A DNA stretch of 64,000 nt from Micromonospora nigra (GTDB lineage: Bacteria; Actinomycetota; Actinomycetes; Mycobacteriales; Micromonosporaceae), in NCBI RefSeq assembly GCF_900091585.1, contig NZ_FMHT01000003.1, positions 1,116,001 to 1,180,000 of the forward strand, given 5' to 3'. The notes under the pieces were generated by a model. It ran no database searches, was not told the DNA's origin, and worked only from the letters and a program-made list of their open reading frames with translations. Below are positions 25,217 to 34,541 of this stretch, in pieces; position 1 is the stretch's first letter; the number at the start of each line of letters is the position of its first letter. The position numbers and the translations under genes are program-made.

Positions 25217-28045
25217 TCAGGCGACGACCGAGACCATCCGGCCCGGGACCACGATCACCTTGCGGGGTTCCCGGCCGGCCAGGACGGCGGCGACCGCCTC
25301 CAGGGCCGCCGCGCGGACGTCGGCCTCGGCGGCGTCGGCGGGCATCTCGACCCGACCCCGGACCTTGCCGTTGACCTGCACCGGGTACGTCACCGACTCG
25401 GCCACCAGCAGCGCCGGGTCGGCGGTCGGGAAGTCCACGTACGTCAGCGAGGTGTCGTGCCCCAGCCGGTGCCACAGTTCCTCGGCGACGTGCGGGGCGA
25501 ACGGCGCCAGCATCAGCACCAGCGGTTCGGCCACCTCGCGCGGGGTCTGCGACAGCCGGGTCAGCCCGTTGGTCAGCTCGATCAGCTTGGCGATCGCGGT
25601 GTTGAACCGGATCGCCTCCATGTCGGCGCGGACCCCGTCGACGACCTTGTGCAGCAGCCGCCGGGTGGCCTCGTCGGCCGGCGCGTCGGTGACCCGCGGC
25701 GCGCCGGTCGACTCGTCGACGATCGCCCGCCACACCCGTTGCAGGAACCGGTACGAGCCGACGACCGCCCGGGTCTCCCAGGGGCGGGACACCTCCAGCG
25801 GGCCCATCGACATCTCGTACACCCGGAAGGTGTCGGCGCCGTACGCGGCGCACATCTCGTCGGGGGTGACGACGTTCTTCAGCGACTTGCCCATCTTGCC
25901 GTACTCGCGGCTGACCTGCGTGTCGCCCAGGTAGTAGCCGCCGTCACGCTCGACGACCTCCTCGGCGGGCACGTACGCGCCGCGTTCGTCGGTGTAGGCG
26001 TACGCCTGGATGTAGCCCTGGTTGAACAGCTTGCGGAACGGCTCGAACGACGAGACGTGGCCCAGGTCGTACAGGACCTTGTGCCAGAACCGGGCGTACA
26101 GCAGGTGCAGCACGGCGTGTTCGGCGCCGCCGACGTACAGGTCGGTCCCGCCGCAGTCGCCCTCGCCGCGCGGCCCCATCCAGTACGCCTCGTTCTCGGC
26201 GTCGACGAACCGGTCCGGGTTGGTCGGGTCCAGGTAGCGCAGCTCGTACCAGCACGAACCGGCCCACTGCGGCATCACGTTGGTCTCGCGGGTGTAGCGC
26301 TTCGGCCCGTCGCCCAGGTCCAGCTCCACCTCGACCCAGTCGCGGCGGCGCGACAGCGGGGTCTCCGGGTTGCTGTCGGCGTCGTCCGGTTCGAACGTCT
26401 TCGGCGAGAAGTCGGCCACCTCGGGCAGCTCGACGGGCAGCATCGACTCGGGCAGCGCGATCGCCGCTCCGGTCTCGTCGTACACGATGGGGAACGGCTC
26501 GCCCCAGTAGCGCTGCCGGGAGAACAGCCAGTCCCGCAGCCGGTAGGTGACCGCCCCGCTGCCGTGTCCCTCGGCCTCCAGCCACCCGATGATGCGGGCC
26601 TTCGCGTCGGCCACCTCCAGGCCGTCCAGGTTCAGGCCGCGCTCGGGTGCGGCGCTGTTGACCGCCGGGCCGTCACCGGTGTACGCCTTGCCGGCGAAGC
26701 CCTCCGGCGGCTGCACCGTGCGCACGATGGGCAGGTCGAACACCTCGGCGAAGGCCCAGTCCCGCTCGTCCTGTGCCGGCACCGCCATGATCGCGCCGGT
26801 GCCGTAGCCGGCCAGCACGTAGTCGGCGATGAAGATCGGGATCTCGGTGTCGGTGACCGGGTTGACGGCGTACGCGCCGATGAAGACGCCGGTCTTGTCC
26901 TTCGTGTCGGCCTGCCGCTCGACGTCGGTCTTGGCCGCCGCCGCCTTGCGGTACGCCTCCACCGCCGCCCGCGGGCTGGCGTGCCCGCCGGTCCAGGCGT
27001 CCCGCGTACCGTCCGGCCAGGCCGCCGGCACCAGCGCGTCGACCAGCTCGTGTTCGGGAGCCAGCACCATGTAGGTGGCGCCGAAGATCGTGTCGGGGCG
27101 GGTGGTGAACACCCGGACGGGGGCGACGCTCGTCGCGAAGTCGATGTGCGCGCCCTGCGAACGGCCGATCCAGTTGCGCTGCATCAGCTTGATCGGTTCC
27201 GGCCAGTCCAGGGTGTCCAGGTCGTCCAGCAGCCGGTCCGCGTACGCGGTGATCCGCATCATCCACTGCTTCAGGTTCCGCTTGAAGACGGGGAAGTTGC
27301 CCCGCTCCGAACGGCCGTCGGCGGTGACCTCCTCGTTGGCCAGCACGGTGCCCAGCCCCGGGCACCAGTTCACCGGGGCCTGCGAGACGTACGCCAGCCG
27401 GTGGTCGTCGACGACCGCCCGGCGCTCGGCGACGGTCAGCGCGGCCCAGGGGCGGCCGTCGGGGGTGGGCCGGTTCCCGCCCTCGAACTCGGCGATCAGC
27501 TCGGCGATCGGCCGGGCCCGCTTCGCGTCCGGGTCGTACCACGAGTTGAACACCTGCAGGAAGACCCACTGGGTCCAGCGGTAGAAGTCGGTGTCGATGG
27601 TGGCCACCGAACGGCGCTCGTCGTGGGCCAGGCCCAGCCGGCGCAGCTGCTCCCGGTACCGGCCGATGTTCGCCTCGGTGGTGGTGCGCGGGTGGGTGCC
27701 GGTCTGCACCGCGTACTGCTCGGCGGGCAGGCCGAACGCGTCGAAGCCCATCGCGTGCAGCACGTTGCGGCCCGCCATCCGCTGGTAGCGGGCGAAGCAG
27801 TCGGTGCCGATGTAGCCCAGCGGGTGCCCGACGTGCAGGCCGGCGCCCGACGGATAGGGGAACATGTCCAGCACGTACAGCTTCTCCGCGCCGGCGCGCG
27901 GGTGACCGGGGTCGGCCAGCGGGCCGGTCGGGTTCGGGGCGTGGAAGGTGCCCTCGCGTTCCCAGGTGTCCTGCCAGCGGCGTTCGATCTCGTCGGCCAT
28001 CGCCGCCGTGTAGCGGTACGGGGGAATCTCGCTCTGCTCGCTCAT
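25217..28045 (-). CDS. leuS: Leucyl-tRNA synthetase
   Basis: A 942-residue class I synthetase. HIGH-type motif is [17 protein letters not shown], the KMSKS-type motif [10 protein letters not shown]. The CP1 editing domain contains [14 protein letters not shown], and the zinc/leucine-specific insertions match bacterial LeuS. It charges tRNA-Leu. The ATG at 28045 follows GGAGCGCCGGC, and its first 18 nt duplicate a segment 80 bp upstream. An upstream leader peptide with three Leu codons and a terminator (28214-28314) predicts control by leucyl-tRNA supply. Confidence 0.96.
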   Translation of the reverse strand: MSEQSEIPPYRYTAAMADEIERRWQDTWEREGTFHAPNPTGPLADPGHPRAGAEKLYVLDMFPYPSGAGLHVGHPLGYIGTDCFARYQRMAGRNVLHAMGFDAFGLPAEQYAVQTGTHPRTTTEANIGRYREQLRRLGLAHDERRSVATIDTDFYRWTQWVFLQVFNSWYDPDAKRARPIAELIAEFEGGNRPTPDGRPWAALTVAERRAVVDDHRLAYVSQAPVNWCPGLGTVLANEEVTADGRSERGNFPVFKRNLKQWMMRITAYADRLLDDLDTLDWPEPIKLMQRNWIGRSQGAHIDFATSVAPVRVFTTRPDTIFGATYMVLAPEHELVDALVPAAWPDGTRDAWTGGHASPRAAVEAYRKAAAAKTDVERQADTKDKTGVFIGAYAVNPVTDTEIPIFIADYVLAGYGTGAIMAVPAQDERDWAFAEVFDLPIVRTVQPPEGFAGKAYTGDGPAVNSAAPERGLNLDGLEVADAKARIIGWLEAEGHGSGAVTYRLRDWLFSRQRYWGEPFPIVYDETGAAIALPESMLPVELPEVADFSPKTFEPDDADSNPETPLSRRRDWVEVELDLGDGPKRYTRETNVMPQWAGSCWYELRYLDPTNPDRFVDAENEAYWMGPRGEGDCGGTDLYVGGAEHAVLHLLYARFWHKVLYDLGHVSSFEPFRKLFNQGYIQAYAYTDERGAYVPAEEVVERDGGYYLGDTQVSREYGKMGKSLKNVVTPDEMCAAYGADTFRVYEMSMGPLEVSRPWETRAVVGSYRFLQRVWRAIVDESTGAPRVTDAPADEATRRLLHKVVDGVRADMEAIRFNTAIAKLIELTNGLTRLSQTPREVAEPLVLMLAPFAPHVAEELWHRLGHDTSLTYVDFPTADPALLVAESVTYPVQVNGKVRGRVEMPADAAEADVRAAALEAVAAVLAGREPRKVIVVPGRMVSVVA

Positions 28046-28125
28046 GCCGGCGCTCCGCTGCGCTCCGCGCCGACATGAGGCACCACCGCACTGATCCTGA
28101 TGATTCGCTCGCTCTGCTCGCTCAT
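28028..28125 (-). repeat. Duplicated 18-bp start segment at leuS, with possible upstream ORF
   Basis: The 18 nt at the leuS start (28045-28028, ATGAGCGAGCAGAGCGAG) recur exactly at 28125-28108, 80 bp upstream. The upstream copy has its own ribosome site (GCGAGGAGAGGCC). It opens a 27-codon frame whose TGA overlaps the leuS ATG, so it could couple translation. It has no Leu codons. The segment looks like a copy of a dispersed repeat rather than a conserved peptide. Confidence 0.55.
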
Positions 28126-28213
28126 GGCCTCTCCTCGCGTGGCTCGGCGGAGTCTCTCGCTGGCTGGTCCCGTGCTCACCGCCCGGCGGGGCGGACGACC
28201 ACCCGCGGGCACG

Positions 28214-28238
28214 AAAAAGCCCCTCACGCATGAGGGGC
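28214..28238 (-). terminator. Rho-independent terminator in the leuS leader
   Basis: Minus-strand GCCCCTCA-TGCG-TGAGGGGC is a perfect 8-bp hairpin followed directly by TTTTT (28218-28214). It lies about 170 nt before leuS and after the leader peptide. It can act as the attenuator of leuS and as the end of the mrp operon. Confidence 0.88.
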
Positions 28239-28239
28239 C

Positions 28240-28272
28240 GCCGTGCTGTCGCGCTCAGCGCATCAGCACGGC
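28240..28272 (-). other. Long leader hairpin overlapping the leader-peptide stop
   Basis: GCCGTGCTG (28272-28264) pairs perfectly with CAGCACGGC (28248-28240). The loop contains a second stem, GCGC-TGA-GCGC. The 5' arm includes the last codons and stop of the leader peptide, so a ribosome stalled on the Leu codons would block it. CGCTGAG (28260-28254) could then pair with CTCATGCG (28233-28227, one bulge) in the terminator, forming an antiterminator. The mechanism is inferred. Confidence 0.6.
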
Positions 28273-28301
28273 CCGGTAAGAAGCAGGAAGACTCCGGCCA
28301 T
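28263..28301 (-). CDS. Leader peptide of the leuS attenuator (12 residues, Leu-Leu-Leu)
   Basis: The frame ATG to TGA encodes [12 protein letters not shown]. Its three consecutive Leu codons are CTG CTT CTT; CTT is rare in this very GC-rich sequence. It is too short for most gene finders. A -10 (TACACT, 28314-28309) ends 7 nt before the ATG, so the peptide would be made from a leaderless mRNA, as is common for actinobacterial attenuator peptides. It is followed by the hairpin and terminator upstream of leuS. Confidence 0.7.
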   Translation of the reverse strand: MAGVFLLLTGPC

Positions 28302-28308
28302 GCACGGC

Positions 28309-28314
28309 AGTGTA
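28309..28314 (-). promoter_or_regulatory. -10 element of the leuS leader
   Basis: Minus-strand TACACT lies 7 nt before the leader-peptide ATG. A -35 is not clear; GACATC about 18 bp upstream is the best candidate. Confidence 0.55.
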
Positions 28315-28345
28315 CCGTGCCGGCGGCTTGCGGATGTCGCCACCG

Positions 28346-28729
28346 TCAGGTGGGACGGTCGGGGCGGCCCGGCCGGTCCCCTCCCCCGGCGACCGGCGGC
28401 CCGTCGTGGTCGTGGTCGTGGTCGTGGAACAGGGTGCCGGCCGCCAGCGGGGCACCCGCCCGGTACGCCGCCCGGGCCAGGGCGTAGCCGCCGACCGGGG
28501 CGGTGAACAGTTGCAGCCCGACGGCCACCAGCACCACCACGGCGGTGCGTACCCCCGGCATCAGCAGCAGCACCCCGAGCAGCACGCAGACCAGGCCCAG
28601 GCTCGCCGCCTTCGCCACGGCGTTCATCCTGTTGTAGACGTCCGGCAGCCGGACCAGGCCCACGGCGCTGATGGCCACCAGCAGCACGCCGACCCCCAGC
28701 AGGGCCGTCCCCGCCACGACCCGGATCAC
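28346..28729 (-). CDS. mrpG: Mrp antiporter subunit G (MnhG)
   Basis: A 127-residue subunit of the Mrp multi-component monovalent cation/H+ antiporter. Three membrane helices are visible. The family motif VRLPDVYNRMNAVAKAASLG falls between helices 1 and 2. The cytoplasmic tail has an unusual HDHDHDHDG stretch, a possible metal-binding addition. GTG overlaps the mrpF stop (GTGA). It is the last gene of the operon. Confidence 0.9.
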   Translation of the reverse strand: MIRVVAGTALLGVGVLLVAISAVGLVRLPDVYNRMNAVAKAASLGLVCVLLGVLLLMPGVRTAVVVLVAVGLQLFTAPVGGYALARAAYRAGAPLAAGTLFHDHDHDHDGPPVAGGGDRPGRPDRPT

Positions 28730-28986
28730 CGCTGCTCCCGGTGCACGAGCCGGGCCAGGGCGACCGTGGCCAGGAAGCTGACCAGTGTGCCGGTGAGCAC
28801 GAGGTCGAGCAGGTTCGGCTGGTCCAACCGGACGGCGAGCACCGCCACGGCCGCCAGGAAGACGAAGAAGCCGAGGTCGAGGGCCGCCGCCCGGTCGGCG
28901 TCGGTCGGACCGGCCACCAGTCGGCCGACGACCACCACCATGGCGGACGCGAGCACCAGCAGCGCCACGTCGAGCAGGATCGTCAT
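28726..28986 (-). CDS. mrpF: Mrp antiporter subunit F (MnhF)
   Basis: An 86-residue subunit with three membrane helices and the conserved GPTDADRAAALD segment, typical of MrpF/MnhF. ATG overlaps the mrpE stop and its own stop overlaps the mrpG start. It is part of the membrane complex that exchanges Na+ for protons. Confidence 0.9.
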   Translation of the reverse strand: MTILLDVALLVLASAMVVVVGRLVAGPTDADRAAALDLGFFVFLAAVAVLAVRLDQPNLLDLVLTGTLVSFLATVALARLVHREQR

Positions 28987-29393
28987 CGTTCACCTCCATT
29001 ACGGTTCGCGCCGCCGATAGGGTGCGCGCCGCCGACGGGGCGCAACGCCGCCAACAGGTACCCCTCCAACTCGGCCAACTGCCGGCGGAACGTCTCCGCG
29101 TCGCCGGCGTGCATGCCGTGCACGGACAACGCAGGCGGATCCCGGTGCACCCCCACGGTCAGGGTGCCGGGGGTGAGGCTCACCGCCAGGGCCATGGCCG
29201 CCACCTCGGTGTCCGTCCCGGCGCGCAGCGGCACCCGCACGATCGCCGGGCACAGCGCGTGGCCGGGGGTCAGGATCTCCCGCGCCACCACCAGATTCGC
29301 CTGCACCAGCCGGACGGTGAAGAAGCCGGCGAAGCGCAGGATCCGCCCGGTTCGCCACACCACCCGCCGGGGCAGCCCGGCCCGAGGGCTCAT
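28983..29393 (-). CDS. mrpE: Mrp antiporter subunit E (MnhE)
   Basis: A 136-residue MrpE. It has a short N-terminal membrane region (FAGFFTVRLVQANLVVA), the conserved PAIVRVPLRAGTDTEVAAMA and LAVSLTPGTLTV segments, and a soluble C-terminus. The ATG overlaps the mrpD stop (ATGA). MrpE is needed for assembly or activity of the complex in characterised systems. Only part of the usual double membrane hairpin is present, so the protein is a little short. Confidence 0.88.
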   Translation of the reverse strand: MSPRAGLPRRVVWRTGRILRFAGFFTVRLVQANLVVAREILTPGHALCPAIVRVPLRAGTDTEVAAMALAVSLTPGTLTVGVHRDPPALSVHGMHAGDAETFRRQLAELEGYLLAALRPVGGAHPIGGANRNGGER

Positions 29394-30856
29394 CGTCCCG
29401 TCACCGCCCGTACGTAGCCGTCCGGGTCGAGCAGGCCGGCCGCCGCCGCGTCGGCCACGTCCAGCAGCGGCTGCGCGACCAGCCCCGCGACCAACGACAG
29501 TCCGGCCAACACCAGCGGCGCGACCACCAGCCGCTGCCCGGTCCACTCCGCCGACGTCGGCGCCTCGGGCGGGTCACCGGCGAACAAGGCGCTCCAGATC
29601 TTGAGCATGGACAGCAGGGTGATGAGGCTGACCAGCACCGCCACCGTCACGGCGAGCCACTGCCCGGCCTCGGTGGCAGCCCGCAGCAGCACGAACTTGG
29701 CCAGGAAACCGCTGTACGGGGGCAGACCGGCCAGGGACAGGGCCGCCCAGGCGAACGCCAGGGCCAGCATGGGCCGGGCCACGTAGAGCCCACCCGGCCC
29801 GTCGAGCCGGTCGGAGCCCCGGGAGGCCCGCACCGCCGCCGCGCACAGGAACAGCGCGGCCTTCACCACGATGTACTGGGCCAGGTAGTACACGGCCGCC
29901 GCCAGGCTCGCGGCGGTGAACAGGGCGAGCCCGAGCAGCACGTACCCGATCTGGCTGACCATGTGGAACGACAGGATGCGGCGCATCGAGTTCTCGCCGA
30001 CCGCGCCGAGCACACCCACCACCATGGAGGTCAACGCCACCGCGCCGAGCAGCACGTGGTAGGTGGGGTCGCCGTCGTAGACCACCGCGAAGATCCGGAT
30101 GACCGCGTACAGGCCGACCTTGGTGAGCAGGCCGGAGAACAGCGCCACCACCACCGGCGAGGCGGCCGGATAGGTGCGGGGCAGCCAGTCGTGCAGCGGC
30201 ACGAACGCACTCTTGATCGCCAGGGCCACCAGGACCACACCGCCGGCCGCCGCGACCATCGGGTCGTCCCGGGCCGCACCGGCGAGATCCCCCAGGCCGA
30301 CCACTCCGGTCACCCCGTAGACCAGGCCCACGCCGGCCAGCAGGATCGTGGAGCCGAGCAGGTTCGTGGCGACGTACACCCGGCCGGCGGACGTGCGCCG
30401 CGTCCCGCCGGCCAGGCCGAGCAGCACGTACGACGGCACCAGCATGACCTCGATCAGCACGAACAGGTTGAACAGGTCGGTGGTGAGGAACGCGCCGTAC
30501 GCCCCGGCGGAGAGCACCAGCGCCAGCGGGAGCAGGTACGGCTGGCGGTCCTCCCCGGTGGCGGCGGCCGAGACGAGGCAGCCGAGCACCACCAGCGCGG
30601 CCACCGTGACCAGCAGGGCGCTGAGCGGATCGGCGGCCAGGCTGATGGCGACGACAGGCGGCCACCCGCCGGCCCGGAGCACCGGCACGGCACCGCCACG
30701 GGTGGCCGCCAGGAGCACCCCACCCGTGACCAGCACCGCGATCGTCACGGTGGAGGCGGCCACCCGGTGCAGCACCGGCCGACGCGGCGCCGCGAGCAGG
30801 ACGCCGGCGGCCAGCAGTGGCCCGGCCACCGGCAGCAGCAGGACCAACGCGATCAC
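29390..30856 (-). CDS. mrpD: Mrp antiporter subunit D (MnhD)
   Basis: A 488-residue NuoM/NuoN-like proton-channel subunit with about 14 membrane helices. Key residues of the family are visible: the Glu in LFVLIEVMLVPSYVLLG and the lysines in KSAFVPLHDWLP and LLTKVGLYAVIR. GTG at 30856 follows GGAGGT. With MrpA it forms the ion-translocating core. Confidence 0.93.
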   Translation of the reverse strand: MIALVLLLPVAGPLLAAGVLLAAPRRPVLHRVAASTVTIAVLVTGGVLLAATRGGAVPVLRAGGWPPVVAISLAADPLSALLVTVAALVVLGCLVSAAATGEDRQPYLLPLALVLSAGAYGAFLTTDLFNLFVLIEVMLVPSYVLLGLAGGTRRTSAGRVYVATNLLGSTILLAGVGLVYGVTGVVGLGDLAGAARDDPMVAAAGGVVLVALAIKSAFVPLHDWLPRTYPAASPVVVALFSGLLTKVGLYAVIRIFAVVYDGDPTYHVLLGAVALTSMVVGVLGAVGENSMRRILSFHMVSQIGYVLLGLALFTAASLAAAVYYLAQYIVVKAALFLCAAAVRASRGSDRLDGPGGLYVARPMLALAFAWAALSLAGLPPYSGFLAKFVLLRAATEAGQWLAVTVAVLVSLITLLSMLKIWSALFAGDPPEAPTSAEWTGQRLVVAPLVLAGLSLVAGLVAQPLLDVADAAAAGLLDPDGYVRAVTGR

Positions 30857-31380
30857 GGTCGACCTCCGCCGGTTCCCGCGTCGGTCCCGTCGTGACGAGA
30901 CGCGGGGCCCGGTTCGGGGCCACCACCAGCGGCGGTCCGGGGGGCACCGTCCGCGGCAGGGGGCGCCCCGGTCCCCGGCCCCCGGGGACTGTCGGCGTCG
31001 GACCCCGGCCCCCGGGGACTGTCGGCGTCGGGTCCCGGTCCTCGCGGGCGGCCGGCGCTCGGCCCCGGTCCTCCGGGACCGTCGGCGTGCGGCCCGGGGG
31101 CCGCTGGATCACGGCGGAGGAGCCCGAGCAGGTGCACGGTGATCCCGAAGGTGATCACGATCGCGGTCAGCACGAACGCCTGCGGCAGTGGATCCGCCGC
31201 GTCCGGCGCCGGCCCCTCCAGCGCGGACGTCCGCCGCTGGAGTCCGCCCGCCGCCAGCAGCAGCACGTTGACGGCGTGCCCGAGCAGGACGAAGCCGAGC
31301 ACCACCCGCAACTGCCCGGGCCGCAGCAGCAGGAAGACACCGGCGGCCACGAGGACGCCCGTGACCAGGGCGGCGCTCAT
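30853..31380 (-). CDS. mrpC: Mrp antiporter subunit C (MnhC) with repeat-rich tail
   Basis: A 175-residue NuoK-like subunit. Residues 1-105 contain three membrane helices and the motif FVLLGHAVNVLLLAAGGL, with DPLPQAFVLTAIVI. The last about 65 residues are a Pro/Gly/Asp-rich tail encoded by 30-bp repeats, absent from usual MrpC proteins of about 110-120 residues. ATG overlaps the mrpA stop. Confidence 0.9.
   Translation of the reverse strand: MSAALVTGVLVAAGVFLLLRPGQLRVVLGFVLLGHAVNVLLLAAGGLQRRTSALEGPAPDAADPLPQAFVLTAIVITFGITVHLLGLLRRDPAAPGPHADGPGGPGPSAGRPRGPGPDADSPRGPGSDADSPRGPGTGAPPAADGAPRTAAGGGPEPGPASRHDGTDAGTGGGRP
30972..31091 (-). repeat. 30-bp tandem repeats in the mrpC 3' end
   Basis: Four 30-bp units (from 30972, 31002, 31032 and 31062), the first two nearly identical. 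They encode ten-residue blocks such as DADSPRGPGS in the MrpC cytoplasmic tail and stay in frame. Confidence 0.8.
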
Positions 31381-34124
31381 CGTACGACCTCCGGATCCGG
31401 CAGCCGCCCGCCCGGCGTACCGGCCAGGCGCCGGACCGCCGCCACCACCAGGGCCAGCACCATCAGGTAGACACCCAGGTCGAACAGCAGCGAGGAGGAC
31501 ACCGACGGAACCGGGGCCGGCAGGCTGACCGTGACGGGGGTGAGCAGGGGCCGGCCGGCCACGGCCGGCGCGACTCCGACGCCGACGGCCACCAGCAGTC
31601 CGACGGCCAGCAGCGGCACCGCCCGCAGCCGGCCCAGCAGCGGTGTCCCGCCGGGGTGGGCGAGCTGACCCAGCCCCACGGCGGTGCCGGCGAGCAGTGC
31701 GCCGATGAAACCGCCACCGGTCTGCTCGTGTCCCCGCAGGAACAGCACCACCGAGGCGGCCAGCATGACCGGCGCGAGCACCCGGTGGGCCAGGGTCAGC
31801 ACCACGTCCCCGCCGATGGCCTCCACCCCGCCCGGCCCGGCCGGACGGGCGACGTCCCGGCCGAGGCGGACCAGTCCCAGTGCCACCGCCGCGAGCACCA
31901 CCGCCTCGCCGAGGGTGTCCAGGGCACGGAAGTCCACCAGGATGGTGTTGACGGTGTTCGCGCCGCCGGTCAACTCCTCGGCCCGGTCGAGATACCAGCG
32001 GCCCGCCGCCGACAGCTCGCGGCGCCCGGCCGAGGCGGCGGTGACCGCGGTGGCGGCGACGCCCGCCGCCACCGCGAGCAGTGCGCTGGCGGCCACCCCG
32101 ACCGGCCGGCCGACGGAGGCCAGCCGGGCCGGCTGCTGCCGCAGCACGAGCATGACCACGACGACGGTCAGCACCTCCACCAGCATCAGGGTCAGTGCGA
32201 CGTCCGGTGCCCCGGCCGTCAGGAACCACGCCGACAGCAGCAGCCCGACGACCCCGGTCAGCCCGATCGCGGCCAGTGCCGAGCGGGTCAGCACCAGGGC
32301 GCCCAGGATGCCGACGAGCAGGGCCAGCAGCAGCCAGTCGCCCCACCGGTCGGGGTCGCCGGCCGGGGCCGGCAGCCGGCCGCTGGTCCCCACCGCGACC
32401 GCCGCGAGCACGACCAGGGCCAGCACCGGCCGGGCCAGGTACGGGGCCGGCTCCGGCGGGTGGGCCGGCCGGGCCACCAGGGCGCCGAGGCGCAGCAGCC
32501 CCGCTCTGGCACGCTCCCACGATTCGGCGAAGGGCCGGGTGGTCGGCACGGCCCGCACGATCCGGTCGGTCCGGGCGCGGAACGCGAACAGCAGTACGCC
32601 GAGCAGCACGGTGAGCGCGGAGAGCCCGAGTGCCGGGGTGAAGCCGTGCCAGAACGCGAGGTACGGCGGAACGCCCTGCGGGCGGGCGTCGTCGGCGGCC
32701 CGCTGCACCAGCGGGCTGAGCACGCCCACGGTCGGCCCCAGCACCGTCGCGATCACCGCCGCCACGGCCGCCGGGGCGAGGAACGACCAGGACGGCTCCC
32801 GCAACTGCCGCTGCTGGACCGCGCCGGCGTAGATCCCGTGGACGAGGCGGGCGGCGTACGCGAAGGTGAGCACCGAGGCGAGGACGCCGAGAGCGGCTGC
32901 GGACCAGCCCAGCAGGGGGGCACCCTGCGCGCCGGACAGCGACTCGAAGATCGCCTCCTTGCCGACGAATCCGATCGTGGGTGGCAGCCCGGCCATGGAC
33001 ATCGCGGCCAACGCGGTGAGCCCGACCGTCACCGGCATGACCTGGCGCAGGCCGGACAGTCTTCGCAGATCCCGGCTGCCGGCCTGGCGGTCGATGATCC
33101 CCACCAGCATGAACAGGGTCGCCTTGAACAGCGCGTGGGCGACGGTGTAGAGGATCGCCGCCGCGTCGGAGGCCGGGGTGCCCACGCCGACCACCCCGAC
33201 CAGCAGGCCGAGCTGACTGATAGTCGAGTACGCCAGCAGCGCCTTGAGGTCGTACTGGCGCAACGCGATCAGTGCACCGACGACGGCGGTGAGCAGCCCG
33301 ACCACGATCAGGGTCACGTCCCAGGGCCATCGGCCACCGAACATCGCCGAGAACCGCATCAGCAGGTAGATGCCGGCCTTGACCATCGTCGCGGCGTGCA
33401 GGTAGGCGCTGACCGGGGTGATGGCCACCATCGCGCCGGGCAGCCAGAAGTGGAACGGCACCTGGGCCGACTTGGTGAACGCCGCGACGACGATCAGGGC
33501 GCCGGCTGCCAGGGCGGGCCCGCCGGTCAGCCGTTGCGGGTCGGCCAGGATGGCGTCGAGGTCGCTGGTGCCGAGGTGCACCGTCAGCACCACGACACCG
33601 GCCAGCAGGGCGAGCCCACCGGCGACGGTGACGAGCAGGGCCCGGACGGCGGGGCCGGTGGCGTCGGGCCGGCCGCCCAGCCCGATCAGCACGAACGACA
33701 GGATCGAGGTCGTCTCCCAGAAGACGAGCAGCACGACCAGTTCGTTGGCGAGCACCACGCCCAGCATCGAGGTGGCGAAGAGGGTCATCGTGGCGTACAA
33801 CCCGCCGTGCCGGACGTCGGCGCTGAGATAGCGCGGGCAGTAGGCCATGATGAACGCCCCGACACCGAGCGCGAGCAGGGCGAAGACCATGCTGAGGGCG
33901 TCCATCCGCAGCGCGGCGCTGACCTCCAGCGAGGGCAGCCACCGCCAGGAGACCGCCACGGCCCGGTCGTCGAGGATCACCGGTAGCCGGGTGAGCAGCA
34001 GCCCCGCGGCGATCAGGTAGCCGACGGCCAACACGTAGCCCGCGTTCCGGCCGAGCCACCGGGTGAGCAGCGGGGAGATGACGGCCAGGGCGGTCTGCCA
34101 GCCGAGCACGACGGCGAGGATCAC
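31377..34124 (-). CDS. mrpA: Mrp antiporter subunit A, fused to B-type domain
   Basis: A 915-residue polytopic protein. The NuoL-like N-terminal two thirds has the functional Glu in ELVVLLVFWETTSILSFVLIG (split, about 120-140) and Lys in FTKSAQVPFHFWLP and ATMVKAGIYLLMRF. The C-terminal third carries the MrpA-specific DUF4040-type region with FRALDTLGEAVVLAAVALG, then an MnhB-like module (GHEQTGGGFIGALLAGTAVGL). The A-B fusion is usual in actinobacteria and explains the lack of a separate mrpB. GTG 34124 fits the first helix, but lacks a good ribosome site; earlier codons run into repeats. Confidence 0.92.
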   Translation of the reverse strand: MILAVVLGWQTALAVISPLLTRWLGRNAGYVLAVGYLIAAGLLLTRLPVILDDRAVAVSWRWLPSLEVSAALRMDALSMVFALLALGVGAFIMAYCPRYLSADVRHGGLYATMTLFATSMLGVVLANELVVLLVFWETTSILSFVLIGLGGRPDATGPAVRALLVTVAGGLALLAGVVVLTVHLGTSDLDAILADPQRLTGGPALAAGALIVVAAFTKSAQVPFHFWLPGAMVAITPVSAYLHAATMVKAGIYLLMRFSAMFGGRWPWDVTLIVVGLLTAVVGALIALRQYDLKALLAYSTISQLGLLVGVVGVGTPASDAAAILYTVAHALFKATLFMLVGIIDRQAGSRDLRRLSGLRQVMPVTVGLTALAAMSMAGLPPTIGFVGKEAIFESLSGAQGAPLLGWSAAALGVLASVLTFAYAARLVHGIYAGAVQQRQLREPSWSFLAPAAVAAVIATVLGPTVGVLSPLVQRAADDARPQGVPPYLAFWHGFTPALGLSALTVLLGVLLFAFRARTDRIVRAVPTTRPFAESWERARAGLLRLGALVARPAHPPEPAPYLARPVLALVVLAAVAVGTSGRLPAPAGDPDRWGDWLLLALLVGILGALVLTRSALAAIGLTGVVGLLLSAWFLTAGAPDVALTLMLVEVLTVVVVMLVLRQQPARLASVGRPVGVAASALLAVAAGVAATAVTAASAGRRELSAAGRWYLDRAEELTGGANTVNTILVDFRALDTLGEAVVLAAVALGLVRLGRDVARPAGPGGVEAIGGDVVLTLAHRVLAPVMLAASVVLFLRGHEQTGGGFIGALLAGTAVGLGQLAHPGGTPLLGRLRAVPLLAVGLLVAVGVGVAPAVAGRPLLTPVTVSLPAPVPSVSSSLLFDLGVYLMVLALVVAAVRRLAGTPGGRLPDPEVVR

Positions 34125-34192
34125 GGCCGGCGCCCGGGTTCCGGTCGGCGCGAGCCGGGATGGTCCGGCGCACGGTGCGAGGAACAACTGAC

Positions 34193-34273
34193 CTGGGCGC
34201 GACGCGGGGAAGCACGGGCCTGGGCGCGACGCGGGGAAGCACGGACCTGGGCGCGACGCGGGGAAGCACGGTC
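34193..34273. repeat. 27-bp tandem repeats upstream of mrpA
   Basis: Three nearly identical 27-bp units (34193-34219, 34220-34246, 34247-34273), each beginning CTGGGCGCGACGCGGGGAAG. They lie in the putative leader of the mrp operon, between the small gene at 34340 and mrpA. Confidence 0.85.
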
Positions 34274-34339
34274 CGGCACGCGTCGCGGGCCGGGCCGCGA
34301 CGGTTGCGGCCGCAGTGGGCGAGCAGCCATCGGGCGGCT

Positions 34340-34480
34340 CTAGGAACCGGGCGCGGCGGCGTCGCCCCGCAGGTAGGCAGCCGACACCCGCAGGTCCGGC
34401 CCGGCGCGGCGCGGCACCGCCGGCCACCGGATCGCGAGCAGCCACGAGCCCGGGTTGATCGGCGGGCTCGACTCGCTCAT
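34340..34480 (-). CDS. Small protein of 46 residues, function unknown
   Basis: ATG at 34480 has an excellent Shine-Dalgarno (CGGAGGACC). The short protein begins MSESSPPINPGSWLLAIRW and contains LRVSAAYLRGDAA. It has one mildly hydrophobic segment and no family I recognise. It would be the first gene of the mrp operon. Support is the ribosome site and position only. Confidence 0.45.
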   Translation of the reverse strand: MSESSPPINPGSWLLAIRWPAVPRRAGPDLRVSAAYLRGDAAAPGS

Positions 34481-34541
34481 GGTCCTCCGTCCGAGGGCGC
34501 GGGGCTGGCGGCGCTTACCCCGACGAACCGGGAGCATGCGT

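Noticed and set aside
28046..28300. T-box riboswitch upstream of leuS
   Set aside because: No T-box sequence or specifier stem is seen. A Leu-rich leader peptide with a terminator accounts for the region.
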